From Prionace glauca (Eukaryota > Chordata > Chondrichthyes > Carcharhiniformes > Carcharhinidae), in NCBI GenBank assembly GCA_037974335.1, contig CM075728.1, positions 112,773,476-112,837,475 of the forward strand: a stretch of 64,000 nt of DNA. The letters run 5' to 3'. Positions 35,150 through 46,245 of this stretch are shown in pieces. The notes beneath the pieces are model-generated. The model did not search any database. It worked only from the letters and a program-made list of their open reading frames with translations, and had not been told where the DNA came from. Numbering within the stretch: position 1 is the first letter of the stretch; each line of letters opens with the position of its first letter. The translations under genes and the position numbers were made by a program.

Positions 35150-36355
35150 CCATTTAAGGACATGTCTTTGTCTACATGTACACCGATGACAACCAGCTGT
35201 ACACCACCATCACTTCGCTGAACTCCTGCACTGTCGCTGTCAGCATGCTTGTCTCACATCTAGTCAGGGATAGGCTGCAGTTTGTTCAAGTTGGACATCA
35301 GTAAAACCATGCAGAGGTACATTTATCTCAATGGGATCTTCTTTACACCTTCTGTTTAGGGTTGAATCAGACTGTTCATAATTGCAGTATCTTATTTTAT
35401 TCTCAGCTGAACTTCGGACCCATATCTCTTCATTCCAAAGACTGCCTGCTTCCACGCCTGTAATATTCTCAATCTCTACATGGATGTCATTGTTATCAAA
35501 AGCCTCAAACGTGCTTTTGTCAATTTCCATACTCAACTATTCTAAAAACACTCTATCTGCTCATAGCTCATTGAAAGTTCTGTTGCCCATAATCCAACTT
35601 TTTGAAAAATTCATTCGTGGGACATGGGTACCACTGGATGGCCAGCATTTATTGCCCATCCCTGGTTGCCCCTGGAGGGCAGTTAAGAGTTGAACCATCC
35701 TGCTGCGGCTCTGGAGTCACATGTATGCCAGACCAGGTAAGGATGGCAGATTTCCTTCCCTAAAAGGCATTAGGGAACCAGATGGATTTTTTCGACAATG
35801 GTTTCATGGTTATCAGTCGATTCTTAATTCCAGATTTCTAAAATTTGAATTCAGATTTCACCGTCTGCCAAGGTCCCATGTCCTCAGAACAGTAGCTGAG
35901 TTTCTTGGTTAATATTTTGCAGTAATACCACTTGGCCATCACCTCCTCTACCACCAAATCCAGATAACTAATTACTCTTATGCTCACTAACCTACTTTGG
36001 TCCTTGCCTTCCCAAAACCCTTAATTTACAATTCCTGTTCATCAGACCCTTCATAGAGTCACCCCTCCTCAATTCTTTAACCTAAAACCTTCAGATAATT
36101 CTGTGTTCTTCCAATTTTGCCCTTGTGCAGTCACCACTCTTTGGCAACTGAATCTTCAGTTCTTTAAGCCCTTACTTCTAGAATGTGCTTCCTGCACCTG
36201 AATTCCTTGCGCTTTCTCACCTTTTAAATAGCTTGCTAAAACCTACATTTTCTGTTCACCCTATCAAATATTTCCTCTTTGTCTTGGATTAAATTTTGAT
36301 TGTGCTACTGTGAAGTGCTTGGAATGCTGTACTGTTTTGAAAGTGTGACATAATT
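35150..36355 (+). mobile_element. L2-like LINE 3' part, split by a SINE
   Basis: The left part contains an RT motif region (CACCGATGACAACCAGCTGTACACCACC) and AACTTCGGACCCATATCTC. The right part (35,921-36,355) carries the terminal text TCCTGCACCTGAATTCC...AAAACCTACATTTTCTGTTC...TGTGAAGTGCTTGGAATG. A SINE at 35,592-35,920 lies between. Old and heavily mutated. Confidence 0.65.
35592..35920 (-). mobile_element. SINE with LINE-like 3' tail, antisense
   Basis: ATTCATTCGTGGGACATGG...AGCATTTATTGCCCATCCC is the antisense tail shared with old elasmobranch LINE/SINE families, followed by GAGTCACATGTATGCCAGACCAGG and ATTTCCTTCCCTAAAAGGCATTAG. The last part matches the copy at 55,775-56,025. Confidence 0.65.
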
Positions 36356-36357
36356 TT

Positions 36358-36660
36358 GGTTAGCACTGTTGCCTTACAGCACTAGGGACCAGGTTCGATA
36401 ACTACCTTGGGTGACTGTCTGTGTGGAGTTTGCACATTCTCTCCTCGTCTGCATGGATTTCCTCCCACAATCCAAAATGTGCAGGTTAGGTGGATTGGCT
36501 ATGCTAGATCGGCCCTTACTGTCTAAAGATGGTGGGTTAGGTAGATTAGTAGGGTAAATGCATGGGGTTACAGGGATAGGACTTGGGTACGGTATTCTGT
36601 CAGAGAGTCAGTGCAGACTCAGTGGGCTGAATGGCCTCCTTTTGCACTATAAGGATTATG
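36358..36660 (+). mobile_element. HE1-type tRNA-derived SINE
   Basis: Nearly complete: tRNA-like head (GTTAGCACTGTTGCC, CCAGGTTCGATAACT), conserved body (GTGTGGAGTTTGCACATTCTC, GGTAAATGCATGGGGTTACAG) and tail (GGGCTGAATGGCCTCC, TTTGCACTATAAGGAT). Confidence 0.85.
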
Positions 36661-36779
36661 TGATAAATGCTAGATGATGTTAGGATGGCTGAAGTGACAG
36701 GAAGTGCCTTGCTCATGAGTGTTATGTGCAAGACTAAATATTAAAGATCCGTAGCATCTTTATCAAGATCTTCATTTAA

Positions 36780-36882
36780 AAAATGGGTTAAAGGGATATG
36801 GGGAGGTGAATTTGAGACCAGGAAGAGATCAGCCATGATCTGATTGAATGGTGGGAGAGGCTTGAAGGGCTAAATTGTCTAC
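36780..36882 (+). mobile_element. Old CR1 3' end, left half, split by a younger CR1
   Basis: GGGTTAAAGGGATATGGGGAGG...CAGCCATGATCTGATTGAATGG...GGGCTAAATTGTCTAC is diverged CR1 3' UTR. Its continuation (CTCCTACCCCTAATTCCTATGTTCTTATG) lies on the far side of the young copy, at 39,181-39,212. Confidence 0.8.
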
Positions 36883-39180
36883 TGGAGAGAGTGATCATTG
36901 TATGGTGGAGTTTCTGGTGCAGATGGAGGAGGAGAAAGTGGGTTCCCGGACACGCGTCCTTTGTTTGAATAGAGGGGAGTATGGTAGGATGAGAGAAGAA
37001 TTGGCGAATGTGGACTGGGGGAGTGCGTTGGAAGGTAGGTCTGCTGAGGAGCAGTGGAGGATCTTTAAGGAGATCTTTCTTGGTGCTCAGCAGAAATTTA
37101 TTCCGATGGTTAAAAAGGACAGTAGGAGGAGAGGTAATAAGCCGTGGATAACGAAGGAGGTGAAGGAAAGTGTTAAATTAAAAGCGGAGAAGTTTAGAGT
37201 AGCTAAGAGCAGTGGGCGAGAAGAGGATTGGGAAAGGTTTAAATGTCAACAAAGATTGACAAAGAAGTTGATAAAGGAGGGTAGGAGAAGCTATGAGGCT
37301 GGACTAGCACTTAATATAAAAAAGGATAGCAAGAGTTTTTATAAATATATAAAAAGGAAGAGGCTGGCTAGGGTGAACGTTGGTCCTTTAGAGGATGAGA
37401 AAGGGGAGCTAGTGGTAGGGGATGGGGATATGGTTAAGGTCTTGAATAACTTTTTTGTTTCTGTCTTCACGGAGGAGGACGTGAATAATTTGCCGGGTGT
37501 CAGCGATGGAAAGGTGGTAGGAATGGAGGATCTTAATGACATTACTATTACTAGAGAGGTGGTGCTCGACAGACTGGAGGGGCTGATTGTGGACAAGTCC
37601 CCAGGACCGGATGGAATGCATCCGAGGGTTCTGAAAGAAATGGCGGAGGTGATAGTGGATGCCTTGGTGGTTATTTTCCAGACGTCGCTGGATTCCGGGG
37701 AAGTGCCGGAAGATTGGAAAACGGCTAATGTTACGCCGTTGTTTAAGAAGGGTGCCAGGCAAAAGGCGGGGAATTATAGGCCGGTTAGTTTAACGTCTGT
37801 GGTAGGTAAAATGTTAGAATCCGTCATTAAGGAGGAAATAGCGAGGCATCTTGAGGGGAATTGCTTGATAGGGCGGACGCAACACGGTTTCATTAAAGGG
37901 AAGTCGTGTCTGACAAATTTACTGGAGTTCTATGAGGGTGTGTCTAGGGCAGTGGATAGAGGAGAGCCGGTGGATGTGGTCTTTCTGGATTTTCAGAAGG
38001 CGTTTGACAAGGTACCTCACAAGAGGTTATTGCAGAAGGTCAGGGGACATGGAGTTGGGGGTAGGGTGTTAGCGTGGATAGAGGATTGGTTGTCAAATAG
38101 GAGGCAGAGAGTGGGGGTCAATGGGTGCTATTCGGATTGGCGGTTGGTGACTAGTGGGGTGCCCCAGGGGTCGGTGCTGGGGCCTCAGCTATTTACCATT
38201 TATATAGATGATCTGGAGGAGGGAACCGAGTGCAGGGTGTCGAAATTTGCTGATGACACCAAGATTGGGGGAAAGGCAAATTGTGAGGAGGGTGTGGAGA
38301 GTCTGCAGAAGGATCTAGATAGGCTGGGCGAATGGGCCAGGAAATGGCAAATGAAATTTAATGTTGGCAAGTGTGAGGTGGTCCACTTTGGTAGGAGGAA
38401 TGGTAGGAAGGACTATTACTTACGTGGCGAAAAACTGCAGCAGGCGACGGTGCAGAGGGACCTCGGGGTCCTTGTGCATGAGTCGCAAAAACCCAGCTTG
38501 CAGGTGCAGCAGGTGGTCAGGAAGGCGAATGGGATGCTGGCCTTCATAGCGAGGGGGATTGAATATAAATGTAGGGAGGTCTTGCTGCAGCTGTATAGGG
38601 CATTGGTGAGACCGCAGCTGGAGTACTGTGTGCAGTTTTGGGCGCCGCACCTGCGCAAGGATATTTTGGCCCTGGAGGGAGTGCAGAGGAGGTTTACTAG
38701 GCTGATACCAGAGTTGAGGGGGTTGAGCTATGAGGAGAGGCTGAATGAACTAGGCTTGTACTCGTTGGAGTTTAGAAGAATGTGGGGAGATCTCATTGAG
38801 ACGTATAAGATGATGAATGGGATGGCTAGGATAGAGGTGGAGAGACTCTTCCCGCTAAAAAAAGACAGTAGGACTAGGGGGCACAGCCTCAAGATAAAGG
38901 GGAGGCGGTTTAGAACAGAGTTGAAGAGGAACTTCTTCACTCAAAGTGTGGTGAATCTCTGGAATTCTCTGCCCGTTGAAGTGGTGGAGGCTGCCTCACT
39001 AAATATTTTTAAGAAGCGGGTTGATGGGTTTTTGATAAGAGAAGGGAGTAAGGGTTATGGGGAGAGGGCGGGAAGGTGGAACTGAGCCACGACAGATCAG
39101 CCATGATCTTATTGAATGGCGGGGCAGTCTCGAAGGGCTAGATGGCCTACTCCTGCTCCTATTTCTTATGTTCTTATGTA
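36883..39180 (+). mobile_element. Young CR1 subfamily A, 5'-truncated, RT frame fully open
   Basis: Starts within the last endonuclease motif (GGAGAGAGTGATCATTG), runs without interruption through the linker, RT and C-terminus, and ends with CTTATGTTCTTATG. It is inserted into an older CR1 3' end, with TAC at both junctions as a possible 3-base duplication. It is nearly identical to 10,540-12,837 and is the best preserved coding copy here. Confidence 0.9.
36902..39085 (+). CDS. CR1 ORF2 (reverse transcriptase), intact frame lacking most of the endonuclease
   Basis: This is an open frame of 727 residues from the first ATG, and the frame is already open at 36,875. It begins at the endonuclease SDHCMVEF motif and carries the linker (KPWITKEVKESVKLK), PLFKKGARQKAGNYRPVSL, FLDFQKAFDKVPH, SGVPQGSVLGP, FADDTKIGG and the thumb to the terminal KGYGERAGRWN. 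The polymerase would copy LINE RNA at a nicked target, but the missing endonuclease and promoter mean this copy is not autonomous. It lies in intron 1 in the sense orientation of the host gene and is not a host exon. Confidence 0.9.
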   Translation: MVEFLVQMEEEKVGSRTRVLCLNRGEYGRMREELANVDWGSALEGRSAEEQWRIFKEIFLGAQQKFIPMVKKDSRRRGNKPWITKEVKESVKLKAEKFRVAKSSGREEDWERFKCQQRLTKKLIKEGRRSYEAGLALNIKKDSKSFYKYIKRKRLARVNVGPLEDEKGELVVGDGDMVKVLNNFFVSVFTEEDVNNLPGVSDGKVVGMEDLNDITITREVVLDRLEGLIVDKSPGPDGMHPRVLKEMAEVIVDALVVIFQTSLDSGEVPEDWKTANVTPLFKKGARQKAGNYRPVSLTSVVGKMLESVIKEEIARHLEGNCLIGRTQHGFIKGKSCLTNLLEFYEGVSRAVDRGEPVDVVFLDFQKAFDKVPHKRLLQKVRGHGVGGRVLAWIEDWLSNRRQRVGVNGCYSDWRLVTSGVPQGSVLGPQLFTIYIDDLEEGTECRVSKFADDTKIGGKANCEEGVESLQKDLDRLGEWARKWQMKFNVGKCEVVHFGRRNGRKDYYLRGEKLQQATVQRDLGVLVHESQKPSLQVQQVVRKANGMLAFIARGIEYKCREVLLQLYRALVRPQLEYCVQFWAPHLRKDILALEGVQRRFTRLIPELRGLSYEERLNELGLYSLEFRRMWGDLIETYKMMNGMARIEVERLFPLKKDSRTRGHSLKIKGRRFRTELKRNFFTQSVVNLWNSLPVEVVEAASLNIFKKRVDGFLIREGSKGYGERAGRWN

Positions 39181-39406
39181 CTCCTACCCCTAATTCCTAT
39201 GTTCTTATGTGAATATTAGGAAATCTCCCAATGGAGTTGTTTAGTCAGTTATATGATACACTCCTTTAGAATGATGTGTATTTATGAAAGGAATAAATAA
39301 CTTCAGAGTCACTGACTTACAACAATTGAACGTGATCATTTTGATTTTGTTTTGCCCTACTATTATGAATTTTATTTACTGATAGCTTTGGTCTTAATTA
39401 TTGCAG

Positions 39407-39769
39407 AGCAAGGTGACCTGACTGTGTCAATGAATTTGAGAACTGAGAAAGCTATCGTAAATAAAGATGTTCTTCTCGAATGCCAGGTGTCTGGTTACAC
39501 GAAAGAAATTGACCTTATAAATGTGGGAGTCCAGTGGTTCTACCAAAAATTTGGTGCTCCCGATATGCAAAGAAGAGAGGTATATCAATTCACTAGTGGA
39601 AAGCATACACCGTATAGAAAAGGAGCAGTAATACTTGATGATGAGCTGAAGAAAGGAATTGCTTCCCTTTTTCTTCCAAGTGTGCAGTTTGCTGAAGAAG
39701 GAGATTACACTTGTGTTGTTTTTATAACCCCAGATACTGGAAGTGGAAAATCATCAATGACTGTTTCAG
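39407..39769 (+). CDS. NCR3LG1: Exon 2: V-set Ig domain, B7-H6-like
   Basis: 121 codons between TTATTGCAG and the donor GTAGGAG, phase 1 at both ends (residues 26-146 of the precursor). The B-strand Cys51 pairs with the F-strand Cys128 in the DYTC motif (EEGDYTCVVF), and the core Trp69 sits in VQWFYQKF. The segment RKGAVILDDELKKGIASLFLPSVQ followed by EEGDYTC parallels mammalian B7-H6 (RPGAIV..., [20 protein letters not shown]), as does the EGDL-like start. In mammals this domain binds NKp30 and triggers NK cells. Lack of a J-like tail or flanking recombination signals marks a non-rearranging V domain. A generic B7/butyrophilin-type V domain is the main alternative. Confidence 0.85.
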
Positions 39770-42072
39770 GTAGGAGTCACTAACAACGATTTCTTTCTTT
39801 GCTCATATAATCTGTTGAATTGCGACTGTGTTAAAAGTTAATACTAGGTCAGCCAAGAATAGTCAATAATGTACTACACACAGTGGTGTGATATCCAAAA
39901 TCCAGCAGCTCTGGGATTGAGACTATGGGATTTCAGGCTTTCCTGGGCAAATAGTCAAACCGCACATGCTGTGGGTACCCATAAGCAGCTCAGTAAAAAC
40001 TTTCAAATGTGTGCGACTGTGACTCTCAAGTTGGTAGACTAGAGGTAGCCTGGAAATGCGTGTCAGTAACCAAGAAGGTAGTGGTCAGAAATGGGGACAA
40101 TCAGTGGCTATTCTCTCTGGGTGACTCTTAAATGGCAATACATTTAGATCTATAGTGCTTTGAAAGTAGGGCCAACTTAGGGAGAAAAACTTGATTCCTT
40201 ATGAAATTTCATTAGGGAATTGTAAAGCTGGATGCTAACTGTTGTTTAGATGCTTGAAGATTTACAAAACAATTGCATTGTGTGAGCGACACATAGCACT
40301 GCATGGGTACTAATGTTGATTGAAATGTGCAATTTTGGCAAGCTGAGGTGGTGCTGCAATCATCAAATGTGTTCTGCCTTCATGTTAATAGGTCTATTGA
40401 AATGTGTGATTGAAGAGAATAGAGTGCTATTAGAGTATAAGGAGAGATTGCAGGGAGTGGGCCATGAGCTAAAGATCTATTGACTGTCACCACCAAGTCT
40501 CCTAAGATATCAATTCCAGTCAGATGGATACTGTTTACAATCAAAAAAATGTTTTTTTTTTAAGTAAACTGGAGCATATTGTCAGAAACAGATCACTGTC
40601 CTTGTCACAAAAGAGACTTGCTTTGCAGAGCAATTAGATTGTGAAAGATTTCAAAGCTATTTCCCTGGCTTTGACAGTACCTAACTTGGTCTTGATTGCT
40701 GATGGTTTAAAATTTGAAGCCTGTTTTCAAAAGATTAAGCTTGTGGTTAATATTTTTGCTGTGAACCTTTTGTATGTGAAATATACAATTTTCAAATATA
40801 GTGATCTGATCGTCACAAGTTGGCAAACACCAAAATTTGTTTGGACAATATTGATCCACTAGAATCACTGCACTTATTTTTTTTTGAAAAAGTAATTCAA
40901 CTTACTAATTAGAAAGAAACGAAACTATTGCATCACCATTAACAAAAATGCCACCTTTTTAATTGGATCAGATCTTTTGCTGTTTGATTGCTAAAGATGG
41001 AACATGAATTATTTGTATGGATATTTGAGTCACCCATGTCGAAACTATACAATGCAACCCTCACGTATAGATGCAACTGTTATGTGTTGTGAACACCTGC
41101 CTTTCCCTTCTCCCCTCTGCATCGCCACCATCCTCAGATTTGGTACCATTATCCTGAAGCTAAATGCACTGCTAAATATACTCAGCCAATGTGTTGAATT
41201 TCTTCAAGTGAGACGGAACTTGTTTTTGGCTAGAATGAAGACCGCCTTATACAAAAACGTACAGTATAAATTTTATCAGGGCCTAGATGGTCTGCACAAG
41301 TTATTTTCAATTGTGCAAGAAGTTTGGAGAGAATTTTTGTGAGCTCTCAACTCTCCCAAGGGATTCCATGAATTTGTGTGGAACGGGCACTTGTATATAG
41401 TGATACACAAGGCACCATAACTGGATGAGACTGGCTGATAGGCTACTGGGGTTTTTTCTGTCCAAAATTATTCATATGTCAACATGCTCAGTTCTAAAAT
41501 CAAGGTAGCATTTCAAATTTGGTGTGTTCTGTCATAAAGTTTATTTAGCAAAGATATTAGTGTACCAGCAAGCTATCCATATTGCTGATTTAGAGGAATT
41601 TTGATACAGGGGAAAGAGGTACACAATATCCTCCAAAGGAATTGAGGTCAAGTAGCTAAGTAATCGTGTTTTCCTTCATGCATGGGAAATAAAATGACTT
41701 CTTACTGCAGGTTAGAAAAATGTTATCCTCATTCATAATGGTTGCATGTAAATAGTTAAATTAAGCATAGCTTGGAAAGAGAAAGCTCGCTAATTAACAG
41801 CAACATACTGTGCACTGTTATACTGCATTATTTTTCTTTGAATAAAACAATGAAATGGGAGCATTATGAATTGCTGTTTTTTTTAGAGTGGAGACACCTA
41901 AATATCCTATGCTTTGTCCATGTACTGCTTTTCCCCACACATTGCGTTTCTCTCCTTTTGTGAGGAAAGGACATTTTAACTTTGTTTATTTCAATGTGAG
42001 CAGTCATTACATGGTCATGTTATGTGAAAGAGTGAAAAAAAAATTAAACATTTGTTCTATTGATCTTCACAG
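39770..42072 (+). other. NCR3LG1: Intron 2
   Basis: GTAGGAG to TCTTCACAG, 2.3 kb, phase 1. I see no repeat or exon-like frame in it, which makes it the longest apparently transposon-free piece of the gene. Confidence 0.6.
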
Positions 42073-42393
42073 CCCTACCAAAGGTGAACTTATCCTCAAA
42101 CGCAATCACAATTGAGAATGGTACAGAGAAATCAGTGAAGTGTGTCAGTTCTGGTTTTTATCCTGTCTCAATTGAACTGAATTGGAAACAGAAAACAAAA
42201 GATGGGGAGCAAATCCTTTCAAAACACATCTGTACAGAATCCCCAGTTAGAAATGATGATGGGACCTACAGTGTTTCTAGCCGCTTGAGGTTGCGTCCAA
42301 CTCTCCAAGACAGTGGCAATGTTTACATATGCTACGTAAACCACCGATCACTTAATGAAGCTTTGCAATTGAAGATCCAACTGACTGTCAAAG
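42073..42393 (+). CDS. NCR3LG1: Exon 3: C1-set Ig domain
   Basis: 107 codons (residues 147-253), phase 1 both ends. Canonical C1 marks are Cys170 in VKCVSSGFYP, Trp184, NDDGTYSVSSRLRL for the D-E strands and Cys233 in YICYVNH (the Y-x-C-x-V-x-H motif). An extra Cys200 lies in the C-D region. Asn162 (NGT) is a glycosylation sequon. The layout SSGFYP, DGT and YxCxVxH parallels the membrane-proximal domain of B7-H6. The donor is AAAG|GCAAGT, a GC donor with otherwise perfect consensus. The next exon supplies a membrane helix, so in the short form this is the stalk-side domain. Confidence 0.85.
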
Positions 42394-43937
42394 GCAAGTT
42401 AAGTATTTTTAAGTACTTGCACATGAAGTATGCTTTGTTTTAAAAAATTCAGATACAAAATGAATTTGTATCAAAATGTACGTTTAAGTTTAATGTATTA
42501 ATCAGAGACTCTTCTACATTTTGGGTTGAATGATGCTGGTGAAAATGGTAAATGGGGATTTCAGATGAATGTAATAAGTATGTGTTGTCTTAATTTCAGG
42601 TGGAAGAGTTTTTTTTTGTTCATGTATTCTAAGCTGAAACTTCAATGCCCCAATTGTTTTGGGCTCCTATCACAGTTATTAATCTAACTAAATGACTCCT
42701 GTTGAAGGTTTGTGCTTCTGGAGTTTTATGGCAGTATCAAGTCTGACTAAAGTTCTCCACAACTAAACAGTCTATCCAAACTGAGTGTCAAGTTTGTTGT
42801 ATCAGCAATGGCTGTTTTACTGATGTGTAAGATGATAACTAGAACCTGTGGAACTTCGTGTAAAAAAAAAAAGAAAAATTGATGAGGGAAAAAAACATAA
42901 GTGTGCGGAACAGTTCAATAATTCTGATTATATTGATTCACAGAAAAGATTTGTGTTTTATAGTTGCTGGTGATCAAAGTGGCTTTTATTTGTGAGGTGT
43001 GTGCATTGTTTATACTCAGAGTGAATTGTCTAAGTTTTTAAATAATTTCCAGCAGCAAGTGTTTGTAAATTTAAAAATTATTTACTAGCTTACTCTTACC
43101 CTGAGGTTTTAACACACTGGCTAGAGTTCAGTACCCTCCCATCAATGGATTTCTCTGGATCGAAATGTGGCACGTTGTTAGCTAGCACAGGATCAGTTGG
43201 TCAATGGAATCAGGCTGTCAGTGGAATTTCCCATCGTCCCCACTCAGTGTCACCAGGAAACCTATGGTGTGGGTGCACGCCCCGCGGGACAAGAGAATCA
43301 GCCACGAGCAAACTGCTGGAGAATTCTGGCAATACCTCTCCACTATCTCTCGCACAACAGACAGGGCATGGATGAAAAACAGTACAGTTACAAGTTATAA
43401 TGATTTCAGTCACTTTTGTAGCAGGCCTGTAACTTCTTGATTGAATTGATCTGTAACTGGATTGGATTTTGGATAAAAGCAGAGGATTCTCAATAATCTG
43501 TGCAGTTCTTCAGGTTGAATTGCCAGGAAGTCAGTTGTCTGGTGAACTTGAAGATGGAAAGGTTTAGAGTAAGATTTCATTCCCTTCTTTCAAGGTATTG
43601 CTGTTTCACCTTGGCTGTCTTACAGCTGGTTCAATGGCTTTACAGATTTTTTTTTTCTCCCCAAGAATCTACTTTATTCATAAAATTGGTAGAAGTATAT
43701 TACAAAACATTTTGACTTGGAAATTACAGCAAGTGTGATAAAATTCATCTTTGCATATTCTACTCTTGGATGCTTCTATACAGTAGTAATACACTTAATA
43801 TTTATAATATATATTCCATGTCAAGAATTCGGCTTTGAGGCAAAACATTACAAATTTAAAGTGAAATAGAATTCAACTTTTCTCGATGCAGCATGTTCCA
43901 TTCTGTGGTCCCTCAATACACATTCAATGCACCTGAT

Positions 43938-43992
43938 GTTCATAATGGATTATGAACATAATCCATTATGTTCATAATCCATTATGAACATA
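43938..43992. repeat. Palindromic tandem repeat
   Basis: TTCATAATGGATTATGAACA and its rearranged forms alternate so that the block is nearly self-complementary over about 55 bases, able to form a cruciform or hairpin. Confidence 0.7.
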
Positions 43993-44255
43993 CAACCTGA
44001 GAACTTCTACATAGTTTCCAGCCCCTTGGTGTACCATGGCTGAAAGGCCCTAGACAGCAGCCTTTTCCCACTGTATCTGTGCAATGGCTGATCCAAGCTC
44101 ATGGTCCTGGGCCTTAGAATGTGCAGCCTGCAATACTTGATTGAGGACCACTCTTTGCACTGAAAGACAGCATGTTTCGGGCAGGCCAATGAGGGCCTTT
44201 CACCAAACTGATGGTCTTACACTTGTGTGTGCGTTGCTAGAAACAGCCTACAGAA

Positions 44256-45053
44256 CAGTGGTCTTCAACTGTTGTGCTGCAGAGGCACGTTGATGTGCCA
44301 GCAGAACTCCAAGTGTGCCTTGAAGTTTTGTACAAAGGTAATGAAAATCAACGTGAACCAAACGTATTATTTCATCTTAAATAATATTCAATCCAACAAA
44401 AGCTACAACTTGTAAAACTCATGAAAATTTATCATAAAGTACTTCAAAAGTGAGGAAGCGGTCTTTCAATTCTAAAATGTGAGCATTCTAAACGCAGGTG
44501 GCCAAATGGTGAAATTGAGATGACGTGATAGTTTTTACTAGTCACCGTAGAGAGCAAGCAATGCTGTTTGTATGCTTTTTTTTATTGATGGTAAAACAAA
44601 ACGAAAAAAAAAGCTAACAGACACAGCAAAATTAGCCATGTCCACTGGATCAATTTTATATCCCTTGATCTAAGAAGTAATGGATCAGTTTGATTCCTTT
44701 GCTTATTCGGTTCATAAAGCATTAAGATGAAATTCAGGCTTCTGAATTGAATGCTGTGTGAGGAACAGATTTAGGGCTATGAATTATCAGAAATAGTTGA
44801 GTTGAGCAGATTTTGAAAATGTGCCTATGCTCACTGTCAAAGTTGGTGTATTCTCTGGTGGATCTGAAACATAAACGCATTTGATTCTCATTCAGCTTGT
44901 TGTATGCACAATGTTGTGAACCTCTCCGGTAAGACTGTAACCATAGTAAATATGATGTTTATGAGCAATTGATTCTACTGAAAAAATTGGGTGTGCGGTA
45001 GGATTGTTTGTCTCGCTGGTGTGCCGTGTTATTGAAAAGGTTGGGAACCACTG
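44256..45053. mobile_element. Non-autonomous hAT-like DNA transposon
   Basis: The terminal inverted repeats are CAGTGGTCTTCAACTGTTG on the left and, reading in from the right, CAGTGGTTCCCAACCTTTT, the typical hAT/Charlie end. Inner repeats also match in part (TGTGCTGCAGAGGCAC against ATAACACGGCAC). The flanking octamers CTACAGAA and TCATAGAG agree at about half their positions and could be a worn target duplication. No transposase frame is visible in the 798 bases. Confidence 0.65.
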
Positions 45054-45344
45054 TCATAGAGCGCCAAGTCCTGTGTCATGGAACTGCTTGGGAAAAAGCT
45101 CTACATAAACCACTGCATCTTTCTCTGGGCCTTCTTTGCAAAGGCACATTCTGTAAGAAAGTAGAGTGACAATTTCTTTTCCCCATCATAGCCTTGGTCT
45201 TTTCAAATGGGCTTTCTCATGGTGATTATCATCAGAATAACTTCTGCTGTTACTTTTAAACAGGTATTAAGTGATTGGTCATGTGTTGTCTAGCTGAACT
45301 TAATCTAACCTGGATTTCATTCTTAGATGTAACTTTAATGTTAA

Positions 45345-45800
45345 TCATGTAGCTGTGGTATTCTGTGACTTGTGTTTCAGTGTTCTCAGTTCCCCAACCT
45401 GGGAAAACAATTCTGTGTCTACCCTGCCAAGTTCTCTTCGAATCTTGTATGTTTTAATAAGATCACCTTTCATTCTTTTAAACTCCAATGAATATACGCC
45501 CAATTTTCTTAGGCTTTCATCATCTCTCACATTTGGTTCCAGACCAGTGAACCTTTGCTGTACTACCTCCAATGCATTTATATCTTTGCATAAATTTGGA
45601 GACCAAAACTGCATGCAGTTTTCCAGGTGGATTCTCACCAAAGCACAATATGGAAATAGCAAACCTTCTTTATTTTTGTATTCCAATCCCCCTACAATAA
45701 AGGCCAACATACAATTTGTCTTTCTTTGCATTAATTGCCAGAAAATCTGGTCTGAAAACTTGGCTGTGCATCTGGAGAGATGTTTTTGGTCAGAGCTTGA
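45345..45800 (-). mobile_element. Old CR1-clade LINE fragment
   Basis: A minus-strand frame of 128 residues (45,345-45,731) reads the C-terminal ORF2 region: CMLAFIVGGLEYKNKEG, ALVRIHLENCMQFWSPNL, KLGVYSLEFKRMKGDLIKTY. It is too diverged to be subfamily A. Confidence 0.8.
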
Positions 45801-45959
45801 TACTTGACAAATTTTAGTAAAATTCTACCTTTTGCCTCAAAAGATAACAAGATGGCCTAAATGGTTAAAACAAGACAAAGCCTTTAGTCCAAGTATACGC
45901 CTGTGAATAATCTCTTGATTTTTATAAGACACCTGGACCCCTTGTTGTAGTATCAATAT

Positions 45960-46245
45960 GGAAGGCAAAGTTGTTAGCACTGCTGCCTCAGTTCTAGGGA
46001 CACAGGTTTGAATCCGGGCTTGGGTTACTGTCAGTGCAGATCTGCGCATTCTCCCCATGTCTGCGTGGATTTCCTCCAGATGCTCCAGTTTCCTCCCACA
46101 GTCCAAAAGACCTGCTGGTTAGGTGCATTGGCTATGCTAAATTCTCCCTCGCTGTACCCGAATGTGGTGATTGGGGGATTATCATAGTAACTTCATTGCA
46201 GTGTTAATGTAAGCCTATTTGTGACACTAAAATAAACTTAAAGCA
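45960..46245 (+). mobile_element. tRNA-derived SINE
   Basis: Head GTTAGCACTGCTGCCTC with box B ACAGGTTTGAATCCGG, the CTCCCCATGTCTGCGTGG body, and tail TGTTAATGTAAGCCTATTTGTGACAC ending in AATAAACTT. Confidence 0.85.

Larger units (their letters stand above)
32066..39406 (+). other. NCR3LG1: Intron 1, transposon-rich
   Basis: A 7.3-kb phase-1 intron (GTAAAG...TTGCAG). It holds SINEs (32,780-33,060; 35,592-35,920; 36,358-36,660), CR1 copies (33,879-34,830; 36,883-39,180) and an L2-like LINE (35,150-36,355). The parts 32,110-32,780 and 33,060-33,870 show nothing I recognise. Confidence 0.7.

Noticed and set aside
36875-39085. Longest open frame in the window as a host gene
   Set aside because: It carries CR1 reverse transcriptase motifs (FADD, PQGSVLGP), ends in a CR1 tail and lies inside another CR1 copy.
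39879-39885. CACAGTG heptamer near the V exon as a recombination signal
   Set aside because: It is 110 bases past the exon end with a normal splice donor between, and the sequence 12 bases further does not fit the nonamer.
43145-43440. Cluster of overlapping small frames on both strands
   Set aside because: Repeat-like GC-richer text with no splice signals in phase and no domain.
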